This document shows positions 7,865 to 16,215 of a stretch of DNA of 63,594 nucleotides, piece by piece. This DNA comes from an uncultured Eubacteriales bacterium. GTDB lineage: Bacteria > Bacillota > Clostridia > Christensenellales > CAG-138. The notes under the pieces were generated by a model. That model was not told the origin of the DNA, searched no databases, and worked only from the letters and a program-made list of their open reading frames with translations. Every line of letters begins with the position of its first letter. Positions within the stretch are counted from its first letter, which is position 1. The stretch covers positions 1 through 63,594 of the forward strand of contig CADCMN010000002.1 of assembly GCA_902802575.1 (NCBI GenBank). Reading direction: 5' to 3'. The position numbers and the translations under genes are program-made.

Positions 7865-10447
7865 ATGGCTACATTCTTTGTCAACGGAAACTCTGTCACA
7901 GCCCAAAAGAACCAAAGCCTGCTGCGCTTTTTGCGGGATGAGCTCCATCTCACCTCCGTGAAAGACGGCTGCTCCGAGGGCGCCTGCGGGGCTTGCACGG
8001 TCATCATCGACGGGGAGACCTGCCGGGCCTGCGTGCCGAAGACGGACAGTCTGGAGAGCAAGCACGTCGTCACCGTGGAGGGGCTTTCGGACTTTGAGAA
8101 GAAGCTCTATACCTACGCCTATGGGGAGGCGGGGGCTGTGCAATGCGGCTTCTGCATCCCGGGCATGGTGCTGTGCACCAAGGCCCTTTTGGACAAGGTG
8201 GAGGACCCCACGGAGGAGCAGATCCGCTACGCCATCCGCAACAACTACTGCCGCTGCACGGGCTATGTGAAGATCATCAAGGCCATGGAGCTGGCGGCCA
8301 AGCTGAAGAAGACGGGCGTTGTTCCCGAGCCCTCCGAGACGGATTGGAAGCTGGGCAGCAGCGTCCATAGGCTGGACGTGGAGGAAAAGGTCCTTGGGTA
8401 CGGCAAATACCCGGACGACTGGTATCTCGACGGCATGACCTACGGCTCCGCGGTCCGCAGTCAATACCCCCGTGCCCGGGTGCTGGGGATCGACGCCAGC
8501 AAGGCCAAGGCCCTGCCCGGGGTGGTGGCGGTGTTAACTGCGGAGGACATCCCCGGAGAGAACAAAGTGGGCCATATCAAGCACGACCAATACTCCCTCA
8601 TCCCCGTGGGCGGCCTCACCCACTGGCTGGGGGACCCCATCGCCCTGGTGGTGGCGGAGGATCAGGAAACCCTGGAGAAAGCCAAGAAGCTGGTGAAGGT
8701 CACCTACGAGCCCCTGCCCGCCGTCCACGGTCCCGAAGAGGCCAGGCAGCCAGACGCTCCCCGAGTCTTCGACGAGGAGAAGGACAACGTCCAGGCCTAC
8801 AAACACGTGAGCCGGGGCGACGCCACAGTCGCCATCGCCAATTCGAAGTACGTGATCTCCAAGCACTTCGAGACTCCCTGGACGGAGCACGCCTTCCTGG
8901 AGCCCGAATGCGCCGTGGCCTATATGGATGAGGACGGCTATGTGCGGGTGCTGTCCACGGACCAGTCCTCCCACACCACCCTCCATGAGTGCAAGATCCT
9001 GTTGGGCAGCGAGAAGGTCCGGGTCCAGAATCAGCTGGTGGGCGGCGGCTTCGGCGGCAAGGAGGACATGACGGTCCAGCACCACGCGGCCCTCATCACC
9101 TACCTCACCGGCCGGGCCGTGAAGGTGAAGCTGAGCCGGGCGGAGAGCTTGCTCATCCACCCCAAGCGCCATCCCTTCTGGATGGACTTCACCATCGGTT
9201 GCGATGAGAACGGCATCATTCAGGGCGTGAAAGCCTCGGTCTATTCCGATACCGGCGCTTTCGCCTCCCTGGGCGGCCCCGTGCTGGAGCGGGCCTGCAC
9301 CCACGCCTCCGGCCCCTACAACTATCAGAACTTCGAGATCGAGGGCACGGCTTACTACACCAACAATCCCCCCGCCGGGGCGTTCAGAGGCTTCGGCGTG
9401 ACCCAGACCTGCTTCGCCATCGAGAGCCTGTTGAACGAGATGGCGGAGAAGATCGGCATCTCCCCCTGGGAGATCCGCTACCGGAACGCCATCCGCCCCG
9501 GGCAGGAGCTGCCCAACGGCCAGATCGTGGGGCCGGAGACGGGCCTGGCGGAGACGTTGGAAGCCATCAAACCCTATTACGACGCGGCTGTGGCTGCCGG
9601 AAAGCCGGTGGGGCTCGCTTCCGCCATGAAGAATTCCGGCGTGGGCGTGGGGCTCCCCGACTGGGGCCGCTGCAAGCTGATCGTGGAGGACGACGCCAAG
9701 GTCCATATCTACGCCGGCGCCTCCTGCATCGGCCAGGGCCTGGGGACCGTCCTGGTGCAGATGGTGGTGACCAACACGCCCCTTGGCCGGGACGACATCG
9801 TCTACGAGCGGTCCAACACCTGGATCGCCCCGGACTCCGGCGATTCCTCCGGCTCCCGACAGACCCTTATCACCGGCGAAGCCTGCCGCCGGGCCTGCGA
9901 GAAGCTGACCGAGGCGCTGAAGACGCGGACGCTGAAAGAGTTGAACGGCGAGGTGTTCTACGGGGAGTATCTTGCCAAGACCGATAAGCTGGGGGCCGAC
10001 GTGCCCCACCCCGTGTCCCACGTGGCCTACGGCTACGCCACCCAGATGTGCGTTCTCGATAAAGACACCGGAAAGATCGAGTCAATGGTGGCCGTACACG
10101 ATGTGGGCAAGGCCGTGAACCCCCGCTCCTGCGAGGGGCAGATCGAGGGCGGCGTGGTCATGAGCATGGGCTACGCTCTGCGGGAGAAATACCCCATCGA
10201 CGAAAACTGCAAGCCCATCGACAAGTTCGGCAAGCTGGGCCTGTTCCGGGCCCATGAGATACCCGAGATCAAGGCCATCGTAGTGGACAAGCCGGGCCTG
10301 GACGTTGCCTGCGGAGCCATCGGCATCGGCGAGATCACCTCCATCCCCACGGCGCCTGCTATCGCGGAAGCCTACTATCAGTTGGATGGGAAACGGCGGA
10401 CCAAGCTGCCCTTGGACGACACGCCCTATGAAAGGAGGGGCCGATAA
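7865..10447 (+). CDS. Selenium-dependent xanthine dehydrogenase, 2Fe-2S plus molybdenum domains fused
   Basis: The 860-residue protein combines an N-terminal 2Fe-2S domain (C36, C41, C44 in CSEGACGAC, then CGFC and CRC near 92-130) with a molybdopterin-binding large subunit. The catalytic Glu motif GIGEITS is near the C-terminus. There is no FAD domain and none is encoded next door, unlike classic xanthine dehydrogenase. The arrangement matches the selenium-dependent family represented by E. coli XdhD. Selenium in this family is a labile cofactor, and there is no in-frame UGA in this gene. It should interconvert purines such as xanthine and urate, with electrons passed to YgfK and/or the following ferredoxin. 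Confidence 0.92.
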   Translation: MATFFVNGNSVTAQKNQSLLRFLRDELHLTSVKDGCSEGACGACTVIIDGETCRACVPKTDSLESKHVVTVEGLSDFEKKLYTYAYGEAGAVQCGFCIPGMVLCTKALLDKVEDPTEEQIRYAIRNNYCRCTGYVKIIKAMELAAKLKKTGVVPEPSETDWKLGSSVHRLDVEEKVLGYGKYPDDWYLDGMTYGSAVRSQYPRARVLGIDASKAKALPGVVAVLTAEDIPGENKVGHIKHDQYSLIPVGGLTHWLGDPIALVVAEDQETLEKAKKLVKVTYEPLPAVHGPEEARQPDAPRVFDEEKDNVQAYKHVSRGDATVAIANSKYVISKHFETPWTEHAFLEPECAVAYMDEDGYVRVLSTDQSSHTTLHECKILLGSEKVRVQNQLVGGGFGGKEDMTVQHHAALITYLTGRAVKVKLSRAESLLIHPKRHPFWMDFTIGCDENGIIQGVKASVYSDTGAFASLGGPVLERACTHASGPYNYQNFEIEGTAYYTNNPPAGAFRGFGVTQTCFAIESLLNEMAEKIGISPWEIRYRNAIRPGQELPNGQIVGPETGLAETLEAIKPYYDAAVAAGKPVGLASAMKNSGVGVGLPDWGRCKLIVEDDAKVHIYAGASCIGQGLGTVLVQMVVTNTPLGRDDIVYERSNTWIAPDSGDSSGSRQTLITGEACRRACEKLTEALKTRTLKELNGEVFYGEYLAKTDKLGADVPHPVSHVAYGYATQMCVLDKDTGKIESMVAVHDVGKAVNPRSCEGQIEGGVVMSMGYALREKYPIDENCKPIDKFGKLGLFRAHEIPEIKAIVVDKPGLDVACGAIGIGEITSIPTAPAIAEAYYQLDGKRRTKLPLDDTPYERRGR

Positions 10448-10908
10448 TGGAGAAGAAGATCGCTTTGGTCGCCTGTAACGGTGGCTGTCGGAACGACAGC
10501 TGCGGCTACGGCTGCATCAGCTGCGGCGCCTGCGTCAACGTTTGCCCCGCTGAGGCCGTCGCCATTAACAACAGCGGCGTGGCGGAGGTGGATGAAAGCC
10601 TGTGCCTGGGATGCGGCGCCTGCGTGGACGCCTGTCCCCAGGAGATCATCCGTCTCCACGAAGCAGGCAGCCCCATCGTGGTGAAGTGCTCCAACCGGGA
10701 TCCGGGCAAAGCGGCCCGGACCGCCTGTGAGGTGTCCTGCATCGGCTGCGGCATCTGCGAGAAGGTCTGCCCCTCCGGCGCGGCTGAAGTGACGGAGAAC
10801 CTCTCCGCCATCGACGAGGAGCTGTGTCTCTCTTGCGGCATGTGCGCGGTGAAGTGCCCCCGGCACGCCATCTACGACCTGCGGGGCGTGCTGACGGCCA
10901 GAAGCTGA
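10447..10908 (+). CDS. Polyferredoxin-like 4Fe-4S protein
   Basis: A 153-residue protein carrying four cysteine-rich segments with CxxCxxCxxxCP character, for example CISCGACVNVCP, CLGCGACVDACP, CIGCGICEKVCP and CLSCGMCAVKCP. It resembles the ferredoxin-like proteins (YgfS type) of this cluster and also RnfB-like ferredoxins. Its ATG overlaps the TAA of the xanthine dehydrogenase gene (TAATG), so translation is coupled. A role as electron carrier for the molybdenum hydroxylase or YgfK is inferred from that coupling. It is the last gene of the operon. Confidence 0.88.
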   Translation: MEKKIALVACNGGCRNDSCGYGCISCGACVNVCPAEAVAINNSGVAEVDESLCLGCGACVDACPQEIIRLHEAGSPIVVKCSNRDPGKAARTACEVSCIGCGICEKVCPSGAAEVTENLSAIDEELCLSCGMCAVKCPRHAIYDLRGVLTARS

Positions 10909-10922
10909 CTTAAATCGTATAT

Positions 10923-10957
10923 TATTTAAGGTTTATTTAAGGTTGGAGGTTTATAAT
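10923..10957 (+). promoter_or_regulatory. Tandem 11-base repeat upstream of a TATAAT box
   Basis: TATTTAAGGTT is repeated exactly (10923-10933 and 10934-10944). TATAAT follows at 10952-10957, with the repeats over the -35 position. Eleven-base direct repeats in place of a -35 box are typical of OmpR/PhoB-class activators. The only thing downstream on this strand is the candidate RNA at 10964. Confidence 0.4.
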
Positions 10958-10963
10958 GTCACC

Positions 10964-11055
10964 ATAAACAGCATAAAGCTGTAAAAGCTTCTTATCCCAA
11001 TACCCTCTCTCCCAATGCGAAAGGAACGGGTCACCCCGTTCCTTTCGCTATTCTA
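10964..11055 (+). ncRNA. Candidate small RNA with pyrimidine-rich segment
   Basis: A TATAAT box at 10952-10957 predicts a start near 10964, and a strong hairpin ends the unit about 90 bases later. No real frame lies between (only ATG-TCA-CCA-TAA). The RNA would carry a small ACAGC/GCTGT hairpin, an unpaired CCCTCTCTCCC stretch (about 11003-11013) that could pair with Shine-Dalgarno sequences, and the terminator. The C-rich motif plus terminator design recalls RoxS/RsaE-type sRNAs and possibly the sporulation RNA CsfG. This is a prediction only. Confidence 0.35.
11017..11055. terminator. Strong hairpin between converging genes
   Basis: GCGAAAGGAACGGG (11017-11030) pairs perfectly with CCCGTTCCTTTCGC (11035-11048) around a 4-base loop. 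The following tail is T-rich but interrupted. It sits between the rightward ferredoxin gene and the leftward DUF1015 gene and probably serves both. Confidence 0.75.
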
Positions 11056-11069
11056 TACGATTATTTCCT

Positions 11070-12386
11070 TTACTTTTCCAGCAGCCGGGCTTCCAGGTAA
11101 TACCGCTTCTCAGCTGCCTCGCCCATGGAGAAAGTCTTGCGGGGAAGGGCGCCGTCGTAGACCACGGTGGAGAAGAGCTCGCCCTTCTGCATGGTGGGGA
11201 GCAGGAAGCCCACGGCGTTGGGCTTCTTCGCCAGGTCCTTCACCACATCGTCGCCGTGGATATAGTCCACCTCGCCGCCCAGGTCCTTGAGCACGGCGTC
11301 GATAGCGTTCTGCAGCGTGCCTACGGCCAACTGGGCTGCGGGTTCGCTGACCACCAGGGTGCCCTCTTTGTCGCCGTAGAAGAAGGGGATCACGTGCTGC
11401 TCGCCGCCCTCGGCCTTCTTGGCTACGGGCAAGACCTCCACGGCCCCATTCTGCTCCGCCAGCTTCTTTTGAAGGGCGTCGATAAAGGTCTTTCCCTCCA
11501 CGCCGAAGACCACCCGATGGATGGGCTCGAAAATGATGCCCTCGTCATGGACGTTGTTGAGCTCGATGAGAGCGTATCGGGCGGGATGATCGGCCCGTTC
11601 GCACTCCGGTAAGGTGGCCTTGATCTTCTCCCAATTGGCCTTGGCCGTGGCCAGGCTGTGGTTGCCGTCGCCCATGGCGAAGAGGAGCACGGGATGATCG
11701 CCATATTTCTTCTGGAAAGCTTCCTTGTCCGCCAGCTTTGTGAGGGCCGCGAGGACGTTCACCACGTCCCCCTCCTCCGCCACCAGACGGCCGGAAATGT
11801 GTCCGCCGCCCAGCATCAGGTCCGTATCGTAGAGGCAGGGCAGCTCATCGGCCTTTTTCACCAGGGGCTCGATGACGGTCCTGTCGGGATCATCGATCAG
11901 AACCAGGATGTGTGGCAGCTCCACCGCCGCGCCTTCCCGGATCTTCAGCCGAGGCGGTATACGGGAGACGATGGTCCCCTCGGTGGCGCGGATGAGGGTG
12001 CCGGAGCCCTTGGAATAGTCGTACTCTTCGAGGTCGAGGGCCATGACCAGGCCATGGCGGGTGTTGCCGTTGGCGGTGCGCTCCACCAGCACGAAGCCCT
12101 GGGGCTGCTTTTGCAGGACGCCCTTCTTCAGATATTCCTTCATATTGGCCTTGATGGCGGCGATGCGCTCCGGCTCGTCGGGGCTGCCCAGATACGCCTC
12201 CGGCAGGATGAGGTCCAGCGTGGAGGGCGCTTCGCCGATGATCTGGCGGGCCTCCTCCCAATATTCCTTCTGGGAGGTGAACTGATCGCAGGCCACCACA
12301 GCCCACTTCATCATATCCGTTCCCTGGGGCGGGAGCATCACTTCCGGGACAAGAACGCCAATAGAGTTGCTGTACGTAGTATTCAT
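11070..12386 (-). CDS. DUF1015 family protein
   Basis: A 438-residue protein of the DUF1015 family, recognised by its overall pattern and the conserved FAMGDGNHSLATAKA segment. The family has no assigned reaction; it is often found near amino-acid or cofactor genes. The start at 12386 is the ATG that begins MNTTYSNSIG; upstream in-frame sequence to 12623 overlaps the divergent gene's leader and is not credible. A GAGG lies a little further upstream than usual. It stands alone, divergent from the membrane protein at 12517. Confidence 0.88.
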   Translation of the reverse strand: MNTTYSNSIGVLVPEVMLPPQGTDMMKWAVVACDQFTSQKEYWEEARQIIGEAPSTLDLILPEAYLGSPDEPERIAAIKANMKEYLKKGVLQKQPQGFVLVERTANGNTRHGLVMALDLEEYDYSKGSGTLIRATEGTIVSRIPPRLKIREGAAVELPHILVLIDDPDRTVIEPLVKKADELPCLYDTDLMLGGGHISGRLVAEEGDVVNVLAALTKLADKEAFQKKYGDHPVLLFAMGDGNHSLATAKANWEKIKATLPECERADHPARYALIELNNVHDEGIIFEPIHRVVFGVEGKTFIDALQKKLAEQNGAVEVLPVAKKAEGGEQHVIPFFYGDKEGTLVVSEPAAQLAVGTLQNAIDAVLKDLGGEVDYIHGDDVVKDLAKKPNAVGFLLPTMQKGELFSTVVYDGALPRKTFSMGEAAEKRYYLEARLLEK

Positions 12387-12516
12387 GATTGCAGACCTCG
12401 ATTCCTTCTGATAAAATATCGGCACAAGCCTTATGAGTATTGTACAATCCCAAAAACCGTTTTGCAACCTTTTCTTGCCCTGGTCGGTATTATATACGAA
12501 AGAAGGGGGTGCTCCT

Positions 12517-13518
12517 ATGAAGAAGCCAATGCTGCTGTCCTCTGCACACTTTGGTGTGGACATGTGCTGCGCCGCCCTTTTCTTCGGATTTTTGGGACAG
12601 GATACCCATTGGTGGCTGTCCATGGTGTTCTATAACGCCTGCGCTTTCGCCTTGCAGCTGCCATTGGGCCTCCTGGCCGACAAGCTCGATCACAACCTTC
12701 CCTTCGCTGCCGCAGGCTGTCTTTTGATCGGCGTGAGCTTTCTTTTGAGAAACGTCCCTTTGCTGGCCGCCATCGCCTGCGGGATCGGCAACGGCATGTT
12801 CCATGTGGGCGGAGGTCTGGAAGTCCTAAACAGCAGCCAAAATGCTGCGCCACTGGGCGTATTCGTTTCTCCCGGCGCCCTGGGCCTGTACGTGGGCACT
12901 GTATACGCGTCGGTCATCATTCGGTTTTCCTGGCTGCCGCTTCTGATCATGACCGTTTTTGCCATCCTCCTTACATGTATGCTTTTCTTGCCCGGGGCCC
13001 AGGCGTCTCATAATGCGCCTCTATCCCTGTCCCTTCCCAAAGAGGAAGCGCTGCCCTTGTTGTGCCTGTTTTTGGTGGTGGCTCTGCGCTCTTTTTTAGG
13101 CAGCAAGGCCTTTCGTACGGAGCTGCCAAACCTTCCCGGCTGTATACCTGTCCTCGCTCTGGCCCTCGGCAAGGCGGCAGGCGGCTTCATGGGCGACAGG
13201 CTGGGGCTCCGAACCTCGGCTGTTCTTTCGTTAGGCGTTGCGTCGGTGCTATTGCTGCTGCCCAGGGGATACGCCACGCTGATCGCTTTGTTTCTCTTCA
13301 ACATGACCATGCCTTTGACGCTGTTCGAAGCGGCGCGGAGGCTGCCCGGGGCTAAGGGCGGCGCCTTTGGGCTGCTGACCTGCGCCCTGTTCGTGGGTAT
13401 GATCCCTCAGTTTGTAAACCTCTCCCCCGTTCTGCCCGCCTTTGGCTGGGCCGGTCTCGCGCTGCTGTCCCTTGGTCTGTTGATGTTGGGGCTTCGTAAG
13501 GAGAACGCCCATGAATGA
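12517..13518 (+). CDS. MFS-like multi-spanning membrane protein
   Basis: A 333-residue, very hydrophobic protein with about ten membrane segments. GLLADKLDH and GGFMGDRLGLRTSAV sit in the loop positions where major-facilitator proteins carry G-x-x-x-D-R-x-G-R/K signatures. It is shorter than most MFS transporters (about 400 residues), so the fold assignment is tentative and the cargo unknown. The start at 12517 follows GAAGGGGG. The last 8 bases overlap the next gene, making a small three-gene operon of envelope proteins. Confidence 0.75.
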   Translation: MKKPMLLSSAHFGVDMCCAALFFGFLGQDTHWWLSMVFYNACAFALQLPLGLLADKLDHNLPFAAAGCLLIGVSFLLRNVPLLAAIACGIGNGMFHVGGGLEVLNSSQNAAPLGVFVSPGALGLYVGTVYASVIIRFSWLPLLIMTVFAILLTCMLFLPGAQASHNAPLSLSLPKEEALPLLCLFLVVALRSFLGSKAFRTELPNLPGCIPVLALALGKAAGGFMGDRLGLRTSAVLSLGVASVLLLLPRGYATLIALFLFNMTMPLTLFEAARRLPGAKGGAFGLLTCALFVGMIPQFVNLSPVLPAFGWAGLALLSLGLLMLGLRKENAHE

Positions 13519-13834
13519 TCTCATCCTGAGTCTGAGCCTGTCATTCCTGTTGACGGAGCTGATAGAATGCGGCTTCGCATTTTGCCTGGGAAAGCGCGGC
13601 AAAGCTTTGCTGCTCTGCGCCATGGTGAATCTGATCACCAACCCGCCTGTGGTGCTGCTCAGCCGAATGCTGGGCGGCCAGTGGTTCCTCTTGGCCGTTT
13701 TGGAAGTCTCCGCCATCGCCGCAGAGGGCGTGCTGTACCGCTACAGCGGTCTTATGAAACGGCCTTTCCTGTTCTCTTTGGCCGCCAACGCCCTGTCCTT
13801 TTCTCTGGGTCTATGTGTGAATCAACTGATATGA
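13511..13834 (+). CDS. Small four-helix membrane protein, unknown function
   Basis: A 107-residue protein with about four hydrophobic segments and no recognised domain. It overlaps the MFS-like gene by 8 bases and ends 15 bases before a secreted protein, so all three are probably co-transcribed. A Glu and Cys in the first two helices (LLTELIECGFAF) and a TNPP motif in the third are the only polar features inside the membrane. Function unknown. Confidence 0.75.
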   Translation: MNDLILSLSLSFLLTELIECGFAFCLGKRGKALLLCAMVNLITNPPVVLLSRMLGGQWFLLAVLEVSAIAAEGVLYRYSGLMKRPFLFSLAANALSFSLGLCVNQLI

Positions 13835-13849
13835 AGGAGGTACGAACCG

Positions 13850-14590
13850 ATGAAAAAAGTCCTTGCTCTTGTGTTTGTCTTGCTGTTGCTGCTGCCGACC
13901 TTTGCCACTGCGGATGTGATCGTTGAGCCTGAAAACAGCTTTTATCGGACGCACCGGGACGAATGCCGGCGCATGGAGGGCCGCACGTTTCTGGCGAACG
14001 GGCCCGACGGCGTCTTGAACGTCTATACCGCTCCCGGCGGGACCGTATCCAAGACGCTTGAAAACGGGACCGCTTTCTTCTGCCAATGGACCTACACCGA
14101 CAAACAGGAGATCGTATGGGGGTTTTCGGAGCGGCACGAGGCCTGGGCGCCGCTTGGTTACACTATGGTCCAATACGATCATATCGCTTTTGAGACGGAT
14201 CATCAGAACGAGATCGTGACCGAAGAGGGTCGGACCTTGCCCCTGCTGTCCACCGTGTTTCTATATGAATACCCCGGCGCGCCCAATCCCATCCGTTTGG
14301 ACAGCGTGGATCTGACGGCTCAAAAGCTCTACACCGACGAACAGGGGCGGCAATGGGGCTATGTGTCCTACATTTACGGCATCCGAAACAAGTGGTTCTG
14401 TCTGGACGATCCTCAAAACGGTGATCTGGGTCAAGGGGAAAAAGCGCCTATACCTTCGGGGTACGCCGTACCCCAGGCGTTGCCCTCTGCTTCCACCACC
14501 GGCGTCATCCTCAGCGTCGTAGGCGGCGTTTCTCTTGTAACGCTGGGCACGGTGCTTGTCCTGTTTCGGCGAAAGAAACACACCGATTGA
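13850..14590 (+). CDS. Secreted membrane-anchored protein, unknown function
   Basis: A 246-residue protein with a clear signal peptide (MKKVLALVFVLLLLLPTFATA, so length about 21), an extracellular region of about 190 residues, and a C-terminal membrane helix (about 214-238) followed by RRKKHTD. The topology is type I with the body outside. The middle contains strands resembling SH3-like segments (VLNVYTAPGGTVSKTLENGT), common in cell-wall proteins. GGAGG precedes the ATG. It ends the 12517-14590 operon, just before a terminator. Confidence 0.78.
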   Translation: MKKVLALVFVLLLLLPTFATADVIVEPENSFYRTHRDECRRMEGRTFLANGPDGVLNVYTAPGGTVSKTLENGTAFFCQWTYTDKQEIVWGFSERHEAWAPLGYTMVQYDHIAFETDHQNEIVTEEGRTLPLLSTVFLYEYPGAPNPIRLDSVDLTAQKLYTDEQGRQWGYVSYIYGIRNKWFCLDDPQNGDLGQGEKAPIPSGYAVPQALPSASTTGVILSVVGGVSLVTLGTVLVLFRRKKHTD

Positions 14591-14599
14591 GATAAAAGT

Positions 14600-14625
14600 C
14601 CTCCCTTCTTCGGAGGGCTTTTTTA
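14600..14625 (+). terminator. Rho-independent terminator
   Basis: CCTCC (14600-14604) pairs with GGAGG (14612-14616), followed by a run of six T. It closes the 12517-14590 operon. Confidence 0.75.
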
Positions 14626-14732
14626 TGACTTCTGAACCAATTACGGACTAAAAACCCATGTATGGTTCGCATTTTAGCCTGTATATCCCGATAACGCGCC
14701 GGATTCATTCTCTGAAAAAAGTGATCCGGGGC

Positions 14733-14761
14733 TGGAAACATACGTAATTCTATGGTATACT
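14733..14761 (+). promoter_or_regulatory. Candidate promoter for the permease gene
   Basis: TGGAAA (14733-14738), a 17-base spacer, and TATACT (14756-14761), about 32 bases before the start codon at 14794. Confidence 0.4.
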
Positions 14762-14793
14762 GTTATGAGTATCAATTGCAAAGGAGCTCTTTC

Positions 14794-16155
14794 ATGGAGA
14801 CCGTCACTCTGTTCGCCCTTGTTTTGTTTGCCATCACCTATGTGGTGATGATGGCCTTTCAAAAGATCCGGCCTTACGCCGCCATCGCTTCGGCTCTGAT
14901 CTTCGTGATCGCAGGCTCCCTGGGCCTGTTCCCCGGTTTCTCCTATTCCCCTTGGGAAGCTATCCGAGAGATCGATTGGAACGTGATCATGATGATCGTG
15001 GGCACCATGGGCACGGTGTATCTGTTCATCGAGTCTAAGATGCCTCAGCTCATGGCGGACGTGCTTGTGGACAAGACGCCCAGCGTCAAATGGGCCGTCC
15101 TGTCCCTTTCCCTTTTCGCCGGGTTCATCTCCGCCTTTGTGGACAACGTCGCCACGGTGCTCATGATCGCTCCGGTGGCCCTGGCCATGTGCAGGAAGCT
15201 CAACATCTCTCCCGTCTCCCCCATCATCTGCATCGCCGTGTCCAGCAACCTTCAGGGCGCTGCCACGCTGGTGGGAGACACCACCAGCATCCTGCTGGCG
15301 AAAGCGGCCAATCTGGATTTTCTGGACTTCTTCGTGGATGAAGGAAGGATGGGCATGTTCTTTGTGGTGGAGCTGGGCGCCATTATGAGCGCTCTGGTGC
15401 TGCTGTTTATGTTCCGCCACGAGAACGATCCGGTGAATATGCACGAACGCACCAAGGTGGAGGATCTGTTCCCCACCTGGCTGCTGCTCGGCACGCTCGT
15501 GTGTCTCATCGCTGTTTCCTTTATTCCTTACAAGAACGGTGCGCAACCCGGCCAGTTCTATAAACCGGATATCACCAACGGCCTCATCTGCGTGGGATTC
15601 TTTGTGATCGGGCTGCTGCGCGATTGGATCAAAAACAGGGATGCGGCCGCCGTCAAGGGAGCGCTGAAGGAGATCGACTATTATACCATAGCGCTGTTGA
15701 TGGGCCTGTTCATGGTCATCGGAGGCATCTCGCGGGCGGGCGTCATCGACCTTTTGGGTCAGACCATTGCCAAACTCAACGGCGGCGGCACCCGGTGGGA
15801 TCTGTTCCTGGTCTACAGCGTGATCGTTTGGGTGTCCGTGCTGCTGTCCGCGTTTATTGACAACATCCCCTACACCACCACCATGCTGCCTGTGGTGGCG
15901 GTGCTGGCGGCGGACCTCTCCTCCGCGGGCGGCATGGCTATCAGCCCAAAACTCTTCTACTACGGCCTTCTCTGCGGCGCCACCCTGGGCGGAAATTTGA
16001 CGCCCATCGGCGCTTCCGCCAACATTGCAGGCATAGGTATCCTTCGCCGCGAGGGGTATGAAGTGAAGGCCGGCACCTTCATGAAGTTCGGCGTGCCCTT
16101 CACCCTGGCTGCGGTGATTACAGGGTATGTGCTGATCTGGTTCATCTGGGCCTGA
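14794..16155 (+). CDS. ArsB/NhaD/CitM superfamily permease
   Basis: A 453-residue membrane protein with about 11-12 hydrophobic segments. It is built as two halves, each carrying an N-(I/V)-(A/P)-x-T type re-entrant motif (AFVDNVATVLMIAP near 110 and SAFIDNIPYTTTMLPV near 350), the hallmark of the ion-transporter superfamily that includes ArsB, NhaD and CitM. A conserved GATLGGNLTPIGASANI follows near 400. The ion or acid carried cannot be read from sequence; Na+/H+ antiport or dicarboxylate/anion transport are the options. AAAGGAG sits 8 bases before the ATG. It appears monocistronic, between a promoter and a terminator. Confidence 0.88.
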   Translation: METVTLFALVLFAITYVVMMAFQKIRPYAAIASALIFVIAGSLGLFPGFSYSPWEAIREIDWNVIMMIVGTMGTVYLFIESKMPQLMADVLVDKTPSVKWAVLSLSLFAGFISAFVDNVATVLMIAPVALAMCRKLNISPVSPIICIAVSSNLQGAATLVGDTTSILLAKAANLDFLDFFVDEGRMGMFFVVELGAIMSALVLLFMFRHENDPVNMHERTKVEDLFPTWLLLGTLVCLIAVSFIPYKNGAQPGQFYKPDITNGLICVGFFVIGLLRDWIKNRDAAAVKGALKEIDYYTIALLMGLFMVIGGISRAGVIDLLGQTIAKLNGGGTRWDLFLVYSVIVWVSVLLSAFIDNIPYTTTMLPVVAVLAADLSSAGGMAISPKLFYYGLLCGATLGGNLTPIGASANIAGIGILRREGYEVKAGTFMKFGVPFTLAAVITGYVLIWFIWA

Positions 16156-16174
16156 TCCGTTCCCAAAAAGATCG

Positions 16175-16207
16175 ACGGGGCTGCCTTTTTCGGCAGTCCC
16201 GTTTTTC
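16175..16207. terminator. Bidirectional terminator between converging genes
   Basis: ACGGGGCTGCC (16175-16185) pairs with GGCAGTCCCGT (16192-16202) with one mismatch, and a T run follows. It separates the permease from the converging CotH lipoprotein gene. Confidence 0.8.
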
Positions 16208-16215
16208 ATCCATTG

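Noticed and set aside
4862..8464. A 1200-codon open frame on the minus strand
   Set aside because: It is the complementary shadow of ygfK and the start of the xanthine dehydrogenase gene; its composition is not protein-like.
7865..10447. Possible selenocysteine codon in the xanthine dehydrogenase gene
   Set aside because: No in-frame TGA occurs before the TAA stop. In this family selenium is a labile cofactor and not a selenocysteine.
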